DNA from: Pholis gunnellus
Lineage: Eukaryota; Chordata; Actinopteri; Perciformes; Pholidae
Length of the DNA stretch: 64,000 nt
Assembly (NCBI GenBank): GCA_910591455.2
Contig: OU342815.1
Location: 18,121,806 to 18,185,805 of the forward strand
Direction: 5' to 3'
The notes beneath the pieces are model-generated. The model did not search any database, was not told the origin of the DNA, and saw nothing but the letters and a program-made list of their open reading frames with translations. A program made the translations under genes and the position numbers. Position 1 is the first letter of the stretch, and the number at the start of each line of letters is the position of its first letter. Shown piece after piece: positions 14,139 to 25,676 of the stretch.

Positions 14139-16408
14139 GCTCCACACAGGCATTCTTGATGCTCCACACAGGCTCTTTTTTCACTTGAATGTTTCTCTTC
14201 ATGGTAATCCCTCTGGTTCCTTCCTGTTACTGCAACGTGTCAGAATTGATGAGCATTTTGTGCTATTTGGCTCATACCAAAGAGGTCCATCTGCTTTTCT
14301 GATCAAGTTTTCATTTCCTGATGAGGTTCCCGACTGACCCGGGCTCTTGTGCGTCATAGCACAGGACTCAGAGAACCATCTGCTACTGGTGTTGGCATTG
14401 GAAGTGGAGGGAAAGGGTTGAAATAATGATGTATGGCTTTTTTTTTACTGGACTTAGAAAGTGAGTGGTTATGTGCAGGAGATAGGGATGTAGATGCATA
14501 GCGGCCCTCAGTTGTCTGCTTTCTGTCAGCAGGGAGTTTTATATATTTTTGTGTGAATGTCATTTATTACTATGAATCATGCCTGAGGAATTTGTGGCCA
14601 TTGCACGGTGCAGGGAGCTGTCAATAACTGTAACTGGGGGTACCAACAACAATCCCAGTCATCTGAAAAATATATGCTAAAGCACATTTTCCTACACATG
14701 CACATAGAATACTATTTCCCCTCTTGTTTACTTCAGTAAAAGAAGACTCCGAAAATAGCAAGCATTAAATCCTGTTTTCTTTGGTCTATGACTGTTTGAC
14801 ACAAGTTTTGCTTTTGCTGGAAATTCCCAACTCCTTTCAGGATATGTGAGTCAGACAATTATGTATTTTTCCACTTGCAGGGGAATTATTCATTTAAGGC
14901 TGGATGGATGTTTCTCCCCACAAAGCAGCCAATAGGACGTCGGCCTACTCGCATACATATCGACATATGTTTCATTTCATATCAACAATATAGGCTGTAT
15001 TTCTGTTATTTCAATAAATACATAGTCCAAATGAAATAACTACATGGTTTTGTATACTTTTATGTTCCATAAATATTCGACAAATAAAAAGTACTGGGTA
15101 TTTTCTCATTTGCTTAAGAGATTGAGTGCAGAAAATTAGTTTTTTTTATAGGAATTTGATCCGGCGTGTGCTTGTTATTACCAATTTAGATGATGTAATT
15201 TTATATCACGATATCTTGATCTAGAAAGACAATAAATGCTCATATTGAATTATCACCCAGCTTTACTGCAAGGAAGATTAACAAGTTATAATAAGGTTCT
15301 TTAAACTCTGCAAAAGGGTTTCAGGCACCATGATCACAACTGAGCTGTGGGGGAGAGGCCCACTGGGGGGTTGTGGGTAGATGTTGATGTTGTGCTGTCA
15401 CGGCTTACAACTCCCTGTGTGGTAAACCATGATGGCACCGCAGGTCCCTAGCATGGTGTAGGTGATATGTAACTGAGACTATTGTGTTTTTCTTTTCGGG
15501 TAAATGAAAAAAAATATATGGCAAGGTGGGAAATAAGTAGTGGGGAGTTATGACGTTTTCTTTCTATCTACCCTGGAGCATTGCAGTGGAATGCTTAATG
15601 GAAAAGACACGAGTGTTTGGATAAGATCACCGGGGGCCGGCTGTGGAGAGGTTAGTGAGGATATCTGTAATGTAATGTAATATCTGCTGTGTGTTGAAGT
15701 TGAGACCCACGGAAAGCTTTTCGCATCACAATGTCATCGCGGATGCTTTTGCTCCTTAAGCCCGAGTCATAGATCTGAATGGGATAAGTGACGACCACAC
15801 TTCATTTACACCCCGATGATGATTCCCATGTGAATAAAAAAAAAAGACATTTCTCAGACTGGAGACGAATGTGACAAAGCAGCTCAGTCAGTGTCGCTGA
15901 AGTAGGAAGTATTCTACCACCGAGAGGATTTAGTTCCTGCTCTCATCAAAGGCTCCTCTGTGGCCGAGGCTTGTTAGTATGCATTGTAGGTGTCTTTCTG
16001 AGAGTTCCCTCTTTGCTGCTGTGTACCGGATTATTAAGTGAGCCAAGTCATTTCCTCATCTCCACTGGCAGTGGCCATTATAACTGCTGCATCTGCATAA
16101 CCCATATCTGAGATTTGCTGTTTAGTTGTGCATCAGTGGTTGCTCTGTGATCTTAATGCCCTGTTGCTGTGTGTCACAGAAGAACCGTTCTGACTCATCT
16201 AGGTTCTATCGTTTTCTCCACAGTGAGCCGTGATTAGGACCGGTTAAGGTTGGTAGCTGTCCAGAAGCAAAGCGCCCCAAATTAAAGACCTTTTTCAGCC
16301 GAGGAGCGGTAGACATTTGATGAGACACAGCAAGAGTTGTGCAGCTGGTGCGTTAAGGAGGGAGTTGTGTATTACTGGCAGCTGAACTATTACGGGGGAG
16401 TCTGTTAG

Positions 16409-16565
16409 CAGTGGTGCAACGGATCATAAAACTCACGCTTCAGAAACGGATCATGGATCCGGATCTTTACAAAAGAAAAAAAGGGAACAAATATCACTTT
16501 TAGAGATCCCTGAACCACGAGTTGGAATCCGTACGGATCACGGCTCAACACTGGTCCGCTACAAG
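16409..16565. mobile_element. Dispersed teleost repeat fragment rich in CGGATC
   Basis: It begins CAGTGGTGCAACGGATCA and repeats the GGATC motif several times (near 16421, 16448, 16457, 16535). The pattern resembles a high-copy fish repeat with CGGATC-rich ends and a hAT-like CAG terminus. No clean right terminus or target duplication was found. Recognition is by eye. Confidence 0.45.
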
Positions 16566-19500
16566 TTAATACTGTTCGAAAATGGTTGCAGGTCACAATC
16601 ATTTTACCACAATTGTCTCTCCTCAAGTGACATCACATCCTGTACGTTCTGTTGGATACTCCCATTGCATCTGTGCAACATTACGGTGTTTTAATTCAAC
16701 CAGCACCCACCGTAGGCCACCTCAGATTGTTCTGGTTGACTCAGTTGACCCGCTGATGATGAGAGAAACGCTGAGCTCATCTCCTTCTCGAATCCTTGGA
16801 ATCTGGTGGGTTGTTAATGGGCCAGTAAAGCCCCCGTTTTCTCCCCCTCAGAGAGGAGAGGAAATCCCCTCACCCCTGTGTCCTCAGGAATGCAGAGAGG
16901 GGGTCATCAGGGCCTCTGCAACGTTGGCTCAGATGTCTTGAATTTACACACACACACATCATTTCACTTATTCTACTTAGCACAGAGTGGAATCTAGTTA
17001 TCACAGTACAAGATGTTGAATTTGACCATCACTTGTTGTGTTTTGCACCAGTGAAACTCTTAACTTCTGCACATGTGACAGAGAGTTCATTGACAGATCA
17101 TACCTGAAGAAAGAGAGCTCCACTTTGGGAATACATTAAAATACCACTCACCATGTTATTTGCTTTAGAATATGACAATTGGTTTGTACTGGATGTCAGT
17201 CTACGCATATAAGAGCATGGGTGATTGGAGGTTTTCTATTTGCAAGGCTTCGTGGCATCAACATGAGTTATTTGGCTTTATCTGCTTGCTGTAATCTTTT
17301 ATTAGTATCTGTGTGAGTCCCGGAGAACCTTTGGAAGATTCATGCCGAAGTGATGAGTTGAGCAGGAAGGGAACACGGGCCCATTCTCCAGAGGGACTCC
17401 TAATGAATTCCTATAGCCCACACTGCACTGGTGCCATCTATATTTCAGGAGCGTAGCAGCCAGAGTGGTCTTTTAGACAGCACCCCTCCTTCTCCACAAC
17501 TCTACACCCCGTTAAAGAGGACCAGCACCAAGCAGACTCCGGTTCCATATGTGGGTCAGGCCTAAATATTCATTATTCGTTTGCCAATGCCTTCCATTGT
17601 AAGGCTTCAAGCTACTTGTGGTGAACTGGAGCTGGTGTAAATATGGTGGATCCCCTGCTCTAAGGTCGTCTTCAAACATATACTTTCCCCCCACTTAAGT
17701 CTGTGATTGCTTTTTGTTTAGCATTGGGATTTGTGTGTGTGCATGAGCACGGAGAAGTGGGTTACAAGTGAATAATTTACATGGTGGCCCCTATGCATAA
17801 GTGCTGACTTTAGCATGTGTTCTTTCAGAAGGTGTGTTATTGTGTGTGTGGATATCCTTCCTCGGAGCTCTTTCACTGGTCTGGTTACTGATAACAAAGA
17901 CAGGAAGAAGAGCACAGGTCAGACATCCCCTTTGTCAGGGACAGTGGGTCCACGGTGCCACATCCTCAGTATCCATCACAGCACTGTAGCTGGCATACAA
18001 GTGTAGGTTAATTAGATGCAAAGCACATGTTCCCCTCTGCCTCTGGACAACACAAAGAAATGTTGCAGCGAAAGCTCATCTGCGCAGTTGCACACTTACA
18101 TAGAAATTGTTCATCTAGACCAGGAGTTTGCAATGCTTGTGTAAAACAACAACCATATGGAAATCTTACAGGATTTTAAGCTGCTGTCATGGGCTTCCGT
18201 GATGTTTCGACATCATCGCTACATTTACAAGAAAAACCTTTTTAATGTGAAAACACTAAAAATCCCCACCAGAGTCGGAGGTATGAGATTTTTTTTTTCC
18301 CTGCCATCAGCAGATACGTTTCCTCTCCTCTGCCTTGTCTGGTTAACTCTCAGCGCACACTCGTCTCGCTGTTGGAGCTGAAGTGAGATGTTTACGGTTA
18401 AGCAGGAGCAGACTGTGAATAATGCTATGAATCAGCTCTGTGCTGGCATTAGTGTGACATCCACAGAGAAGGGAAGGGTTTTCTTTCCAGATAGAGATGC
18501 AATTATACGGCGAAAAGAATGTAAAGAAAAAGTTTGTGTTCTACCAAGTCAAAGTGTTCCCTTTGCGCTGGTGTTAGTTTGTGTCTATATGATGTGACAT
18601 CTGTTGACATTATCGCCAGCTGCTCAGATGTGTATTTGACTGTTGGTAGCTGGTTGTGCGTTGGGTGTTTAATTACTGGTTGCTTACTGTTGACCTATCC
18701 AGCAGGATTGACAAGGGTGGAGCCCATATAACAACAGGGTGAACTGCAAAGGGTTGGGACATCACGTCAACTCTCCAAGGGAAGTTAAGCTTGGGGATTT
18801 TGGAATGTTGCATGATTTCCACAAAATATTGAACTTGTTTGGGGGGAATACACACAAAACAAGCAGATCTATGCGTTTATATGGTACATTTTTGGTTACA
18901 ACTAGGACCATTGAATTGAATTGTAACCATTCACTGCATTCATACATGCAGAGAATTGTTTAGCTGCACCAAAACATTTGTATACTGCACCACTATTTGG
19001 TGTATGTGTCCTTTTAATCTACCTCCATTCATTCTTCATTGTAAAACATGTCTAACCTAAGATTGCACACAACCCATATTGTCAAAGTAACTTTCCCCGT
19101 TTGTTAACTTGCTAGCTAGCCAGTTAGCTCACCCACCACATGACACATTTCACACTGTATGCATTTGGCAAATTAATGGATTTATTTGGCATTTATTTAT
19201 CTCTGCTGAAGGATGTTGTGAAAGGTCCGTTTCTATCGGCTTATGACATTGTAGACAGCAGAGGGTTAACTGAACAGACAGAAGGCAGTAGAAGTAGTTC
19301 AGTAGGCGAGTTCACAGGAAGTGATTGATCTAGACTTCTGCTGCATCATAAAACAAAAACCCCACGATATTGGCTGTTTGGTTGATCTCCCAGAAACATT
19401 TTGGGAGTCTCAGTGGCCTACGATGTCACTTTTGTCTCATTTTCTGTCATTTACGCATAACCATTGATTATTACCATGAAAGGTAAAATGCCAGCCCCTG

Positions 19501-19839
19501 TTTTTGAAGGATTAAATGATCATTAAACATTCTATCAATGGCTGTGTAAATGAATGTTTTCTTGCAGTGTACTATTTCAGTCAAACTAGGGACACTCAGT
19601 ATTGATGTTTTTGACAACATCCGATCATTATTTATGGTAGTGTCTGCTGATACAGCGATAACTATTCTCAATATCTTTGCAATAAGACTACAGATCTAAT
19701 TCCTACAACTGGAGTGAAGCTATCGTAGAGAAATGTGATGTTGTGGTTAAAGATTTAATAAGAGCCAAAACAGCCCTTGTAGTGTTGGTGGAGAACAGTA
19801 GTCAATAATGTTGGTTGTATGAGTTCTAAAACCTGGAAA

Positions 19840-20095
19840 GTAGTTAACATTTTTTGCACTTCTGGTTCCCTCGCATCAAAGTCAATGTTTTCTTTTTTTG
19901 AATGGCTTTTTGGTTACATGCCTGAAATAAGGTCTGGGGTTAAGACAAGCTTAAGAGATTTTCACGTTTTGGTCTGCTAAATAAAATAGTAGATTCCCCT
20001 CAAGAATTTGAAGCTTTTGAGTCTCTTAAAAACGTTGGTTTCTTAAAAGTGACTAAGTGAGTCTACAAAATGAAATAATGCTGACTAGTCCGCCA
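19840..20095. repeat. Probable dispersed fish repeat in ralb intron 1
   Basis: The stretch containing GCACTTCTGGTTCCCTCGC, CTGAAATAAGGTCTG and CTGACTAGTCCGCCATC resembles sequences met repeatedly in teleost introns. I cannot name a family or define its ends. Confidence 0.35.
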
Positions 20096-20764
20096 TCACT
20101 GCTTTGTCACAACTTCAACCCTGGACCTCTCTATAGATGGTTACTAATGACAGGCTGGTGACTTGTTCTGACTTGTCTTCTGTGCACATGTGACTCTCTT
20201 GATATAACCATTTCCTGTCCGTCCAAAGGCTGTGCCGGTTAAGATATGGCAGCCAGGCGTTTACAACGTAGCTCTAGGCTGGAAGTTGTGTCTGACAGAG
20301 ATAGAAGATATGGAAGTCAGGTGAAAGCAATTGACTCTGAGCTTTCACCTTCTAAGGGCAGGGCCATTATAGTGCAGATAGATGGCCAACGACATCTCCC
20401 TTCTTTTTAACGAGGTTAGCACACGATGCCCTATTTTTAATGCATTCCTAAATGCCGTCTCGCGGTGGAGAATGATAGCTTCATTACTTCCGATCAGCTA
20501 AAACGACCTTTTGATGGCGAACTTTGTAAAGTTCTAGGATTCATGATTAGGCAATTTGGCACTTTAATGGGGAGGGGTGGAGGGGGGGGTTAGGATTCAA
20601 GATGTGCTGGAGCTAAGCCGAGCGTCTTGGCACGGCAGGTTACTGTCATAGTGAAAGCTCTTTAACAACTGTCGTCTGTCCCGTTTATTCTCGGTAGATG
20701 TTGATATGTTTCCACTTCTGTCATTCACAGGTTTTGTCGGAGTGTCTGGTTGCAGAGGAAGTGT

Positions 20765-20812
20765 ATGCGTGAGTGTGTGTGTGTGTGCGCGCGTATGTGT
20801 GTGAGTGTGTGA
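20765..20812 (+). CDS. Upstream ORF (15 codons) in the ralb 5' UTR, made of a GT/GC microsatellite
   Basis: If exon 2 starts at 20731, its leader contains ATG at 20765 followed by a frame built almost entirely from GT/GC repeat (mostly Val/Cys codons). A second in-frame ATG lies at 20795 and a TGA at 20810-20812, 25 nt before the ralb ATG. Such uORFs commonly reduce initiation at the main start. The peptide is unlikely to be functional in itself; whether the leader is transcribed this way is not shown by sequence alone. Confidence 0.5.
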
Positions 20813-20837
20813 AAGATACACAGAGAAGAATCCAGTG

Positions 20838-22832
20838 ATGGCTACCGGTAAAAGTAAAAACCAGAGCTCTCTGGCACTGCACAAGGTGATAATGGTGGGG
20901 AGTGGAGGCGTGGGGAAGTCGGCCCTCACCCTGCAGTTCATGTATGATGAGGTGAGTCAACACACTCCTAGAAACAGCCTAAAACTGCTGTGCATGGGTT
21001 GAAACAGTAAGCACTGGTCACTTCTAACCAGTTCTCTTTTTAATCATTGTAAAGTTGCAGGTGTTCTCCAATCGAAAGCTTTTAATGTGAAACAATTGCA
21101 AGAAGTGTTGCATGCAAAATGGTTGAGAAAACAGGGAAGCTGCTGTCTGTGACATGGAAGTAAGAGCGTGATGATAGGAAACAACAGTGGCTCCTCCACC
21201 ACAGAGGTGCTGCTACACTACTACAAGGTTAACAGCTATTCTCGTAAAAAGGACACTTTTCTCGAGTCCACTGCTCGCTTGACCGGAGATGTTGTTTACT
21301 GTAACAACATCGCTCAATGCAGGGCAGAGACGGTCACCGATCGGCTCCGCTACCAAAGCAGCATATCAGCTGCATTTTTCATGTGTCTGCTGTCCATTAG
21401 ACGGCTCAGATACGCTTCTATAACCTGCGGGGCTGCCTACACACAACTCCTCATGCTAAACCGATGCTTTACGCATGTTAAACACAAGTTGCAGCATGTT
21501 TCACACTCCGAAAATCTCCAAAGAAATGTCTCTTTTCATCTCCAGTTTGTGGAGGACTACGAGCCCACCAAGGCCGACAGCTACAGGAAGAAGGTGGTTC
21601 TGGATGGGGAGGAGGTCCAGATCGACATTCTGGACACAGCCGGCCAGGAGGACTACGCTGCCATCAGGGACAACTATTTCCGCAGCGGGGAGGGCTTCCT
21701 GCTGGTGTTCTCCATCACAGAGCAGGAGTCCTTCTCTGCCACTGTGGAGTTCAGGTACCGTCTCCCGCCTACGTCTGTCTTTGGGTGGGACCGGAAAAAA
21801 TGTTAATGGTGCACCTGTTGGAGCTCGGGACTGCTATCGGTATCGGCCTTCAATTCTAGAACTATAGAACTTGTAGTAGGTAGGGTCACGCTCTTATGAA
21901 GAGAAATGGACAGTTTATTTTGCTGCCCAATCCCAATCACATGTCCTACATTACAGGTAAGAAGATTGTTTAGGAGCTCTGCATTTAGAAAAGCACCACA
22001 GATTTGCTTTGATGGTTTTGCATAATATTTGTAGTGAGAGAAGTGTCAGTGTGGATTTGTTGTGGCAGGAAGGTTTTGATAGCAGCCTTTATTCATCCTT
22101 AGCATTAACAAAAACATACTGAAACATCAAATGCAGATCTCAGTCAGTAGCACTGCAACATGTTGCTGAACTACAAGTAAAGTTATATCTGTCTGGGAAT
22201 TATTATTTGACACATTCATTGCTAAATGCTAATCTTCAATGCTAATGATTTCAAATGGTTTAAGCGTCAGAGAAATGAGTTGTTTGGAACGTCCCTTGTA
22301 AGATTATATTAGATTTAAACACAATGATTTATTTACACAAGAAGAACTGGTGAAAGTACCAACAGTAGATAATCTGTGCTGTGCTTGCAGGGAGCAGATC
22401 CTGCGGGTGAAGGCGGAAGAGGACAAGATCCCTCTCCTCGTGGTCGGGAACAAGTCTGACCTGGAGGAGCGTCGGCAGGTGTCTGTGGATGAGGCTCGAG
22501 GGAAGGCCGAGGAGTGGGGCGTCCAGTATGTCGAGACGTCAGCCAAAACCAGGGCCAACGTCGACAAGGTGCGGCAACACACACGGCACTCTACATTACT
22601 GTAAATTGATGTCTTTTCATATCCATTTTGTTTTTTCATTCAATTCATGTTGCAACTGTTAAGTGTGCTTAGTTGATTTCATTCTTCTCTTTTTTTTTTT
22701 ACTCCTCAGGTGTTCTTTGACCTGATGCGTGAAGTACGAGGCAAGAAAATGTCAGAAAACAAAGACAAAAACGGAAAAGGAAAAAACAAAAAGAACAAGA
22801 AGAGCTTCAAAGAAAGATGCTGTTTACTTTGA
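20838..22832 (+). CDS. ralb: Ras-related GTPase Ral-B, 4 coding exons
   Basis: Coding segments are 20838-20951 (exon 2, which starts at 20731), 21546-21754, 22391-22568 and 22710-22832. They give 207 aa (human RALB 206). Residues in order: P-loop GSGGVGKS (21-28), Ral effector loop YEPTKADSY (43-51), switch II DTAGQE (68-73, catalytic Gln72), NKSD (about 128-131), ETSAK (156-160), a Lys/Asn-rich hypervariable tail with the SFKER serine (about 199), and the C-terminal CCLL geranylgeranylation box. The [18 protein letters not shown] stretch and [10 protein letters not shown] tail favour RALB over RALA. Ral-B is a membrane-anchored switch activated by RalGEFs downstream of Ras. It binds exocyst subunits SEC5/EXO84 and RalBP1, and acts in vesicle tethering, autophagy onset and innate signalling. 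All G-box residues are intact, so the gene looks functional. It could be one of two teleost ralb paralogues (ralba/ralbb), which I cannot distinguish here. Confidence 0.97.
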
Positions 22833-24112
22833 ACTCTTCATGGACCTTAACAATCCACAATACAACTGTGAAGTTGGGGAACAAAGCAGAGCGTCCTTGT
22901 CATTCAAATTCAATTTAAACTTGTTTTTTTTAAATAGTTGGGTTTAGTTTAGTGTTTAGAACAATCTCAACCCTATTTTTATTTTTTTGTTTTTCATGAA
23001 TGAAATCTGAGTTGCTGTTTCATTGGAAGATAACCACTGTTGTGACTGTGACTCGGCCTGCAGTGCTTGATGGCTCACAGTAAGCCAATGACCAAACTGC
23101 CACTGACACTAACTTTTGCTGCTCAAGACATTGTCCACTGTTAAACTCAGCGACTATACTGCCCTTGACTTTGGTTCAGTGTGTTTTACACCAGACTTGT
23201 TGAGTCTTTGTCAAGTTAACAGTGCTAATTCATTTCTTTACCTGCTCTAAATCTTAACCTGCGTCATTGTAATCTGTTCGTATAGATCCCTCGAGTGTCT
23301 GTTCATCGATTTTACAAGGAACTCAAATGCTGCTGTCTGTCCTTTTTTGTAATCATTTATGATGACACTTAATGTCTATTGAAGATGTTGGCCTCATTCA
23401 TTCATCTGTCCAGACTCTCATCATTACGACTTGAGAGAATGTTTTTCATTGTTGAGTCTCTGAGGCCGCTGTTTTTTAGTTTTTCTGACCACAGAAGAAT
23501 CGGTGCAGTAAGAGGTCTTATTGTTAAACGGGGTTATTTTACGCCACTGTTGTCAGCCCTTATATGATAACCGCAGATCAACCCAGAAGATGCTTTGCAG
23601 TTTTTCAGGAGGACTGCTGCAAGTCGATATCTTTGGTGATTGTGAAACAAATTTATGATGAGGTAATTTATCTCTGAGCTCATATAACATATATATATAT
23701 ACTATTGTTAGATATTCTGAGGCTGTGAAAAGAAGGTTGTCATGTGGTTACTAGTGTTTTTTCATGTTGGTATGGAATCATGGAATCTGGCTCCTCCCAC
23801 CCTCCTCACATTGCAGATTACTTCCTGTTTCACACGACTGTTGACATTTTCAGTCTGTACTGTGAGACAGGTGTTGACAATCCAGGAGGCCATCATGATT
23901 CTGGTCCGCGATGACATTATAATCAATAACTTCTTCTTATATGTCTTTCTTTTTATACCGTGGTCTTTTTAATATCATGCACTACATTGCCAATACCTAA
24001 GAAGTAGACTTCGTGCGTCGCGCTGGAGATCTTTTTAAACAATTTGTGCCAACAAAATCACAAAACGTCAAACAATGTTTGTGGATGTACAGTATGTATG
24101 CTTATTAACTGA

Positions 24113-24157
<45 letters not shown>

Positions 24158-24395
24158 CATTCACCAGAAGATCCTACTACTTTTCTGTGTCTCTAAGTGA
24201 AGCTTTGAAGAGGGCGCCAACTTCTTAACTGTTGTTAAATCAAGTGCTACAGTGAACAAGATGTTTCTACCACTGCCTAAACCATTCTTTGTAACCCTCC
24301 CGTTTCCTTTCACTTCCTACTGCTGTGAGTATGCTTTTATCTCTCTGCAGCGAGAGTGTTGCCGAATGAAATAAATGCTTTTTTCTTTTCTTTGT
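22833..24395 (+). other. ralb: ralb 3' UTR with (GT)n tract and polyadenylation signal
   Basis: About 1.5 kb of non-coding sequence follows the TGA. A GT microsatellite spans 24117-24153 and AATAAA occurs at 24370-24375, followed by T-rich sequence. No earlier AATAAA was noticed, which makes the long 3' UTR the simplest reading. The true cleavage site needs transcript data. Confidence 0.6.
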
Positions 24396-24399
24396 AAGT

Positions 24400-25641
24400 A
24401 CTGGACATTATTTTGAATGTATACACATGTCACACTGAGCAATCCTAACTTTGATTTTATATTCTAACCACAGCAAGAGATGATTTACTCAGATTTTGAT
24501 CTAATTGAATTTTGAGACCGATTAATGACATTGTCCCCAGTAGACTCACTGGTGCATATTGCCCTCCGCTGGCTGGTGGGGGTTATGGAACTACTCCCAC
24601 TACTTATGGACACTGTACAGTTACTTTGGCATTTAGTCACTGAAGTGAAATGTTATGGTTGTCATTTGTTGTTCCCTTTGGGGCTTTCTCTGCCCCAGTT
24701 TGGTACAAAAAACAACAACATTTACTCACTTTGCATTGATTGTTCCTCTGCCATCTGGAAAAGAGTGCCAACGGTCTGTTTTTCTTGAGTTTGACGTGAT
24801 CTACTACCACCGATTTTAATACCCTTATAGGCTTATCTTACATGGCGGGATGAGTGTAATGTTACCCTCAAGATGAACCAGTCGTGGACTCTCAGTGCTG
24901 AACACCTGGGGCTGGCTGGCTCACAAACTCATTTCACAAGTTGAAAACAGCGTCGACTACATCACCAGACAAAGACAAACCGTATATATCACTTTGAAAA
25001 TATGGTTCTTGGCAGGAAGTGTCTTCTTTCTCTTACGCTAAAGGAAATTCCACTGACTTTTAGTCTATGTCCTCCATAGCTAAACATGAGAAAGTGTGCC
25101 ATGTCTCTGATATGCTGATGCACAGTTTCTTTCCAAACTTTAAAAAGTGCTTTTATATCCCGTAGTATTTCTATAGGGACTTGTTTGTGTCTTTCTTACT
25201 CAGAAAATGAGTTTACAGTGAGCTTTATTTTGAAATATCTTCTTGTATTCCTTCAGGGATTGATGATTTGCTGTGCTGTTTGTGTTTGGCAGAATAATCT
25301 ACTGGGAATGAAAAAGTTCATGTCTTCCAGCACTTTTTTCTTTTTAACATTAAGTCCCCTTTGGTGTCAACACTCCCATATCCCTCATGTCCCCACATCA
25401 ATCGCCCATTTGTTAGCCGTGCAGCAGCTCCTGTGTGTGTGTATGTGTGTGTGTGCATCTTAACAGCATCACAGATAAGGCTGTTACTTCGCTGCTCTTT
25501 TGGAGAGAATGGTATATTTACAAGTATTGATTAGACAGGAAAACACCAGGTGAATTCTTAAATTTAGAGTGCTGAGAGAATTGCTGTGGGGATTTAAACC
25601 TGCAAAATTAATGGCTTCCACTTTTACTGCATGCCTCATTC

Positions 25642-25676
<35 letters not shown>

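Larger units (their letters stand above)
11283..20730 (+). other. ralb: ralb intron 1 (9.4 kb)
   Basis: This lies between the strong donor at 11283 and the acceptor CACAG at 20726-20730. It is non-coding, with a few dispersed-repeat relics (16409-16565 and 19840-20095) and a short hairpin (14109-14138). Open frames such as 13363-13587, 14026-14337 and 16582-16941 show no domain. No alternative first exon was identified. Confidence 0.55.

Noticed and set aside
20805..20837. In-frame N-terminal extension of Ral-B using a GTG start
   Set aside because: Vertebrate Ral-B starts at the conserved MA-xKSK-QSS position (ATG 20838); the extension is repeat-derived leader.
21168..21806. 212-codon frame through ralb intron 2 and exon 3
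   Set aside because: Only 21546-21754 is coding; the upstream part is intron 2 that happens to stay open and the tail reads through the donor at 21755.
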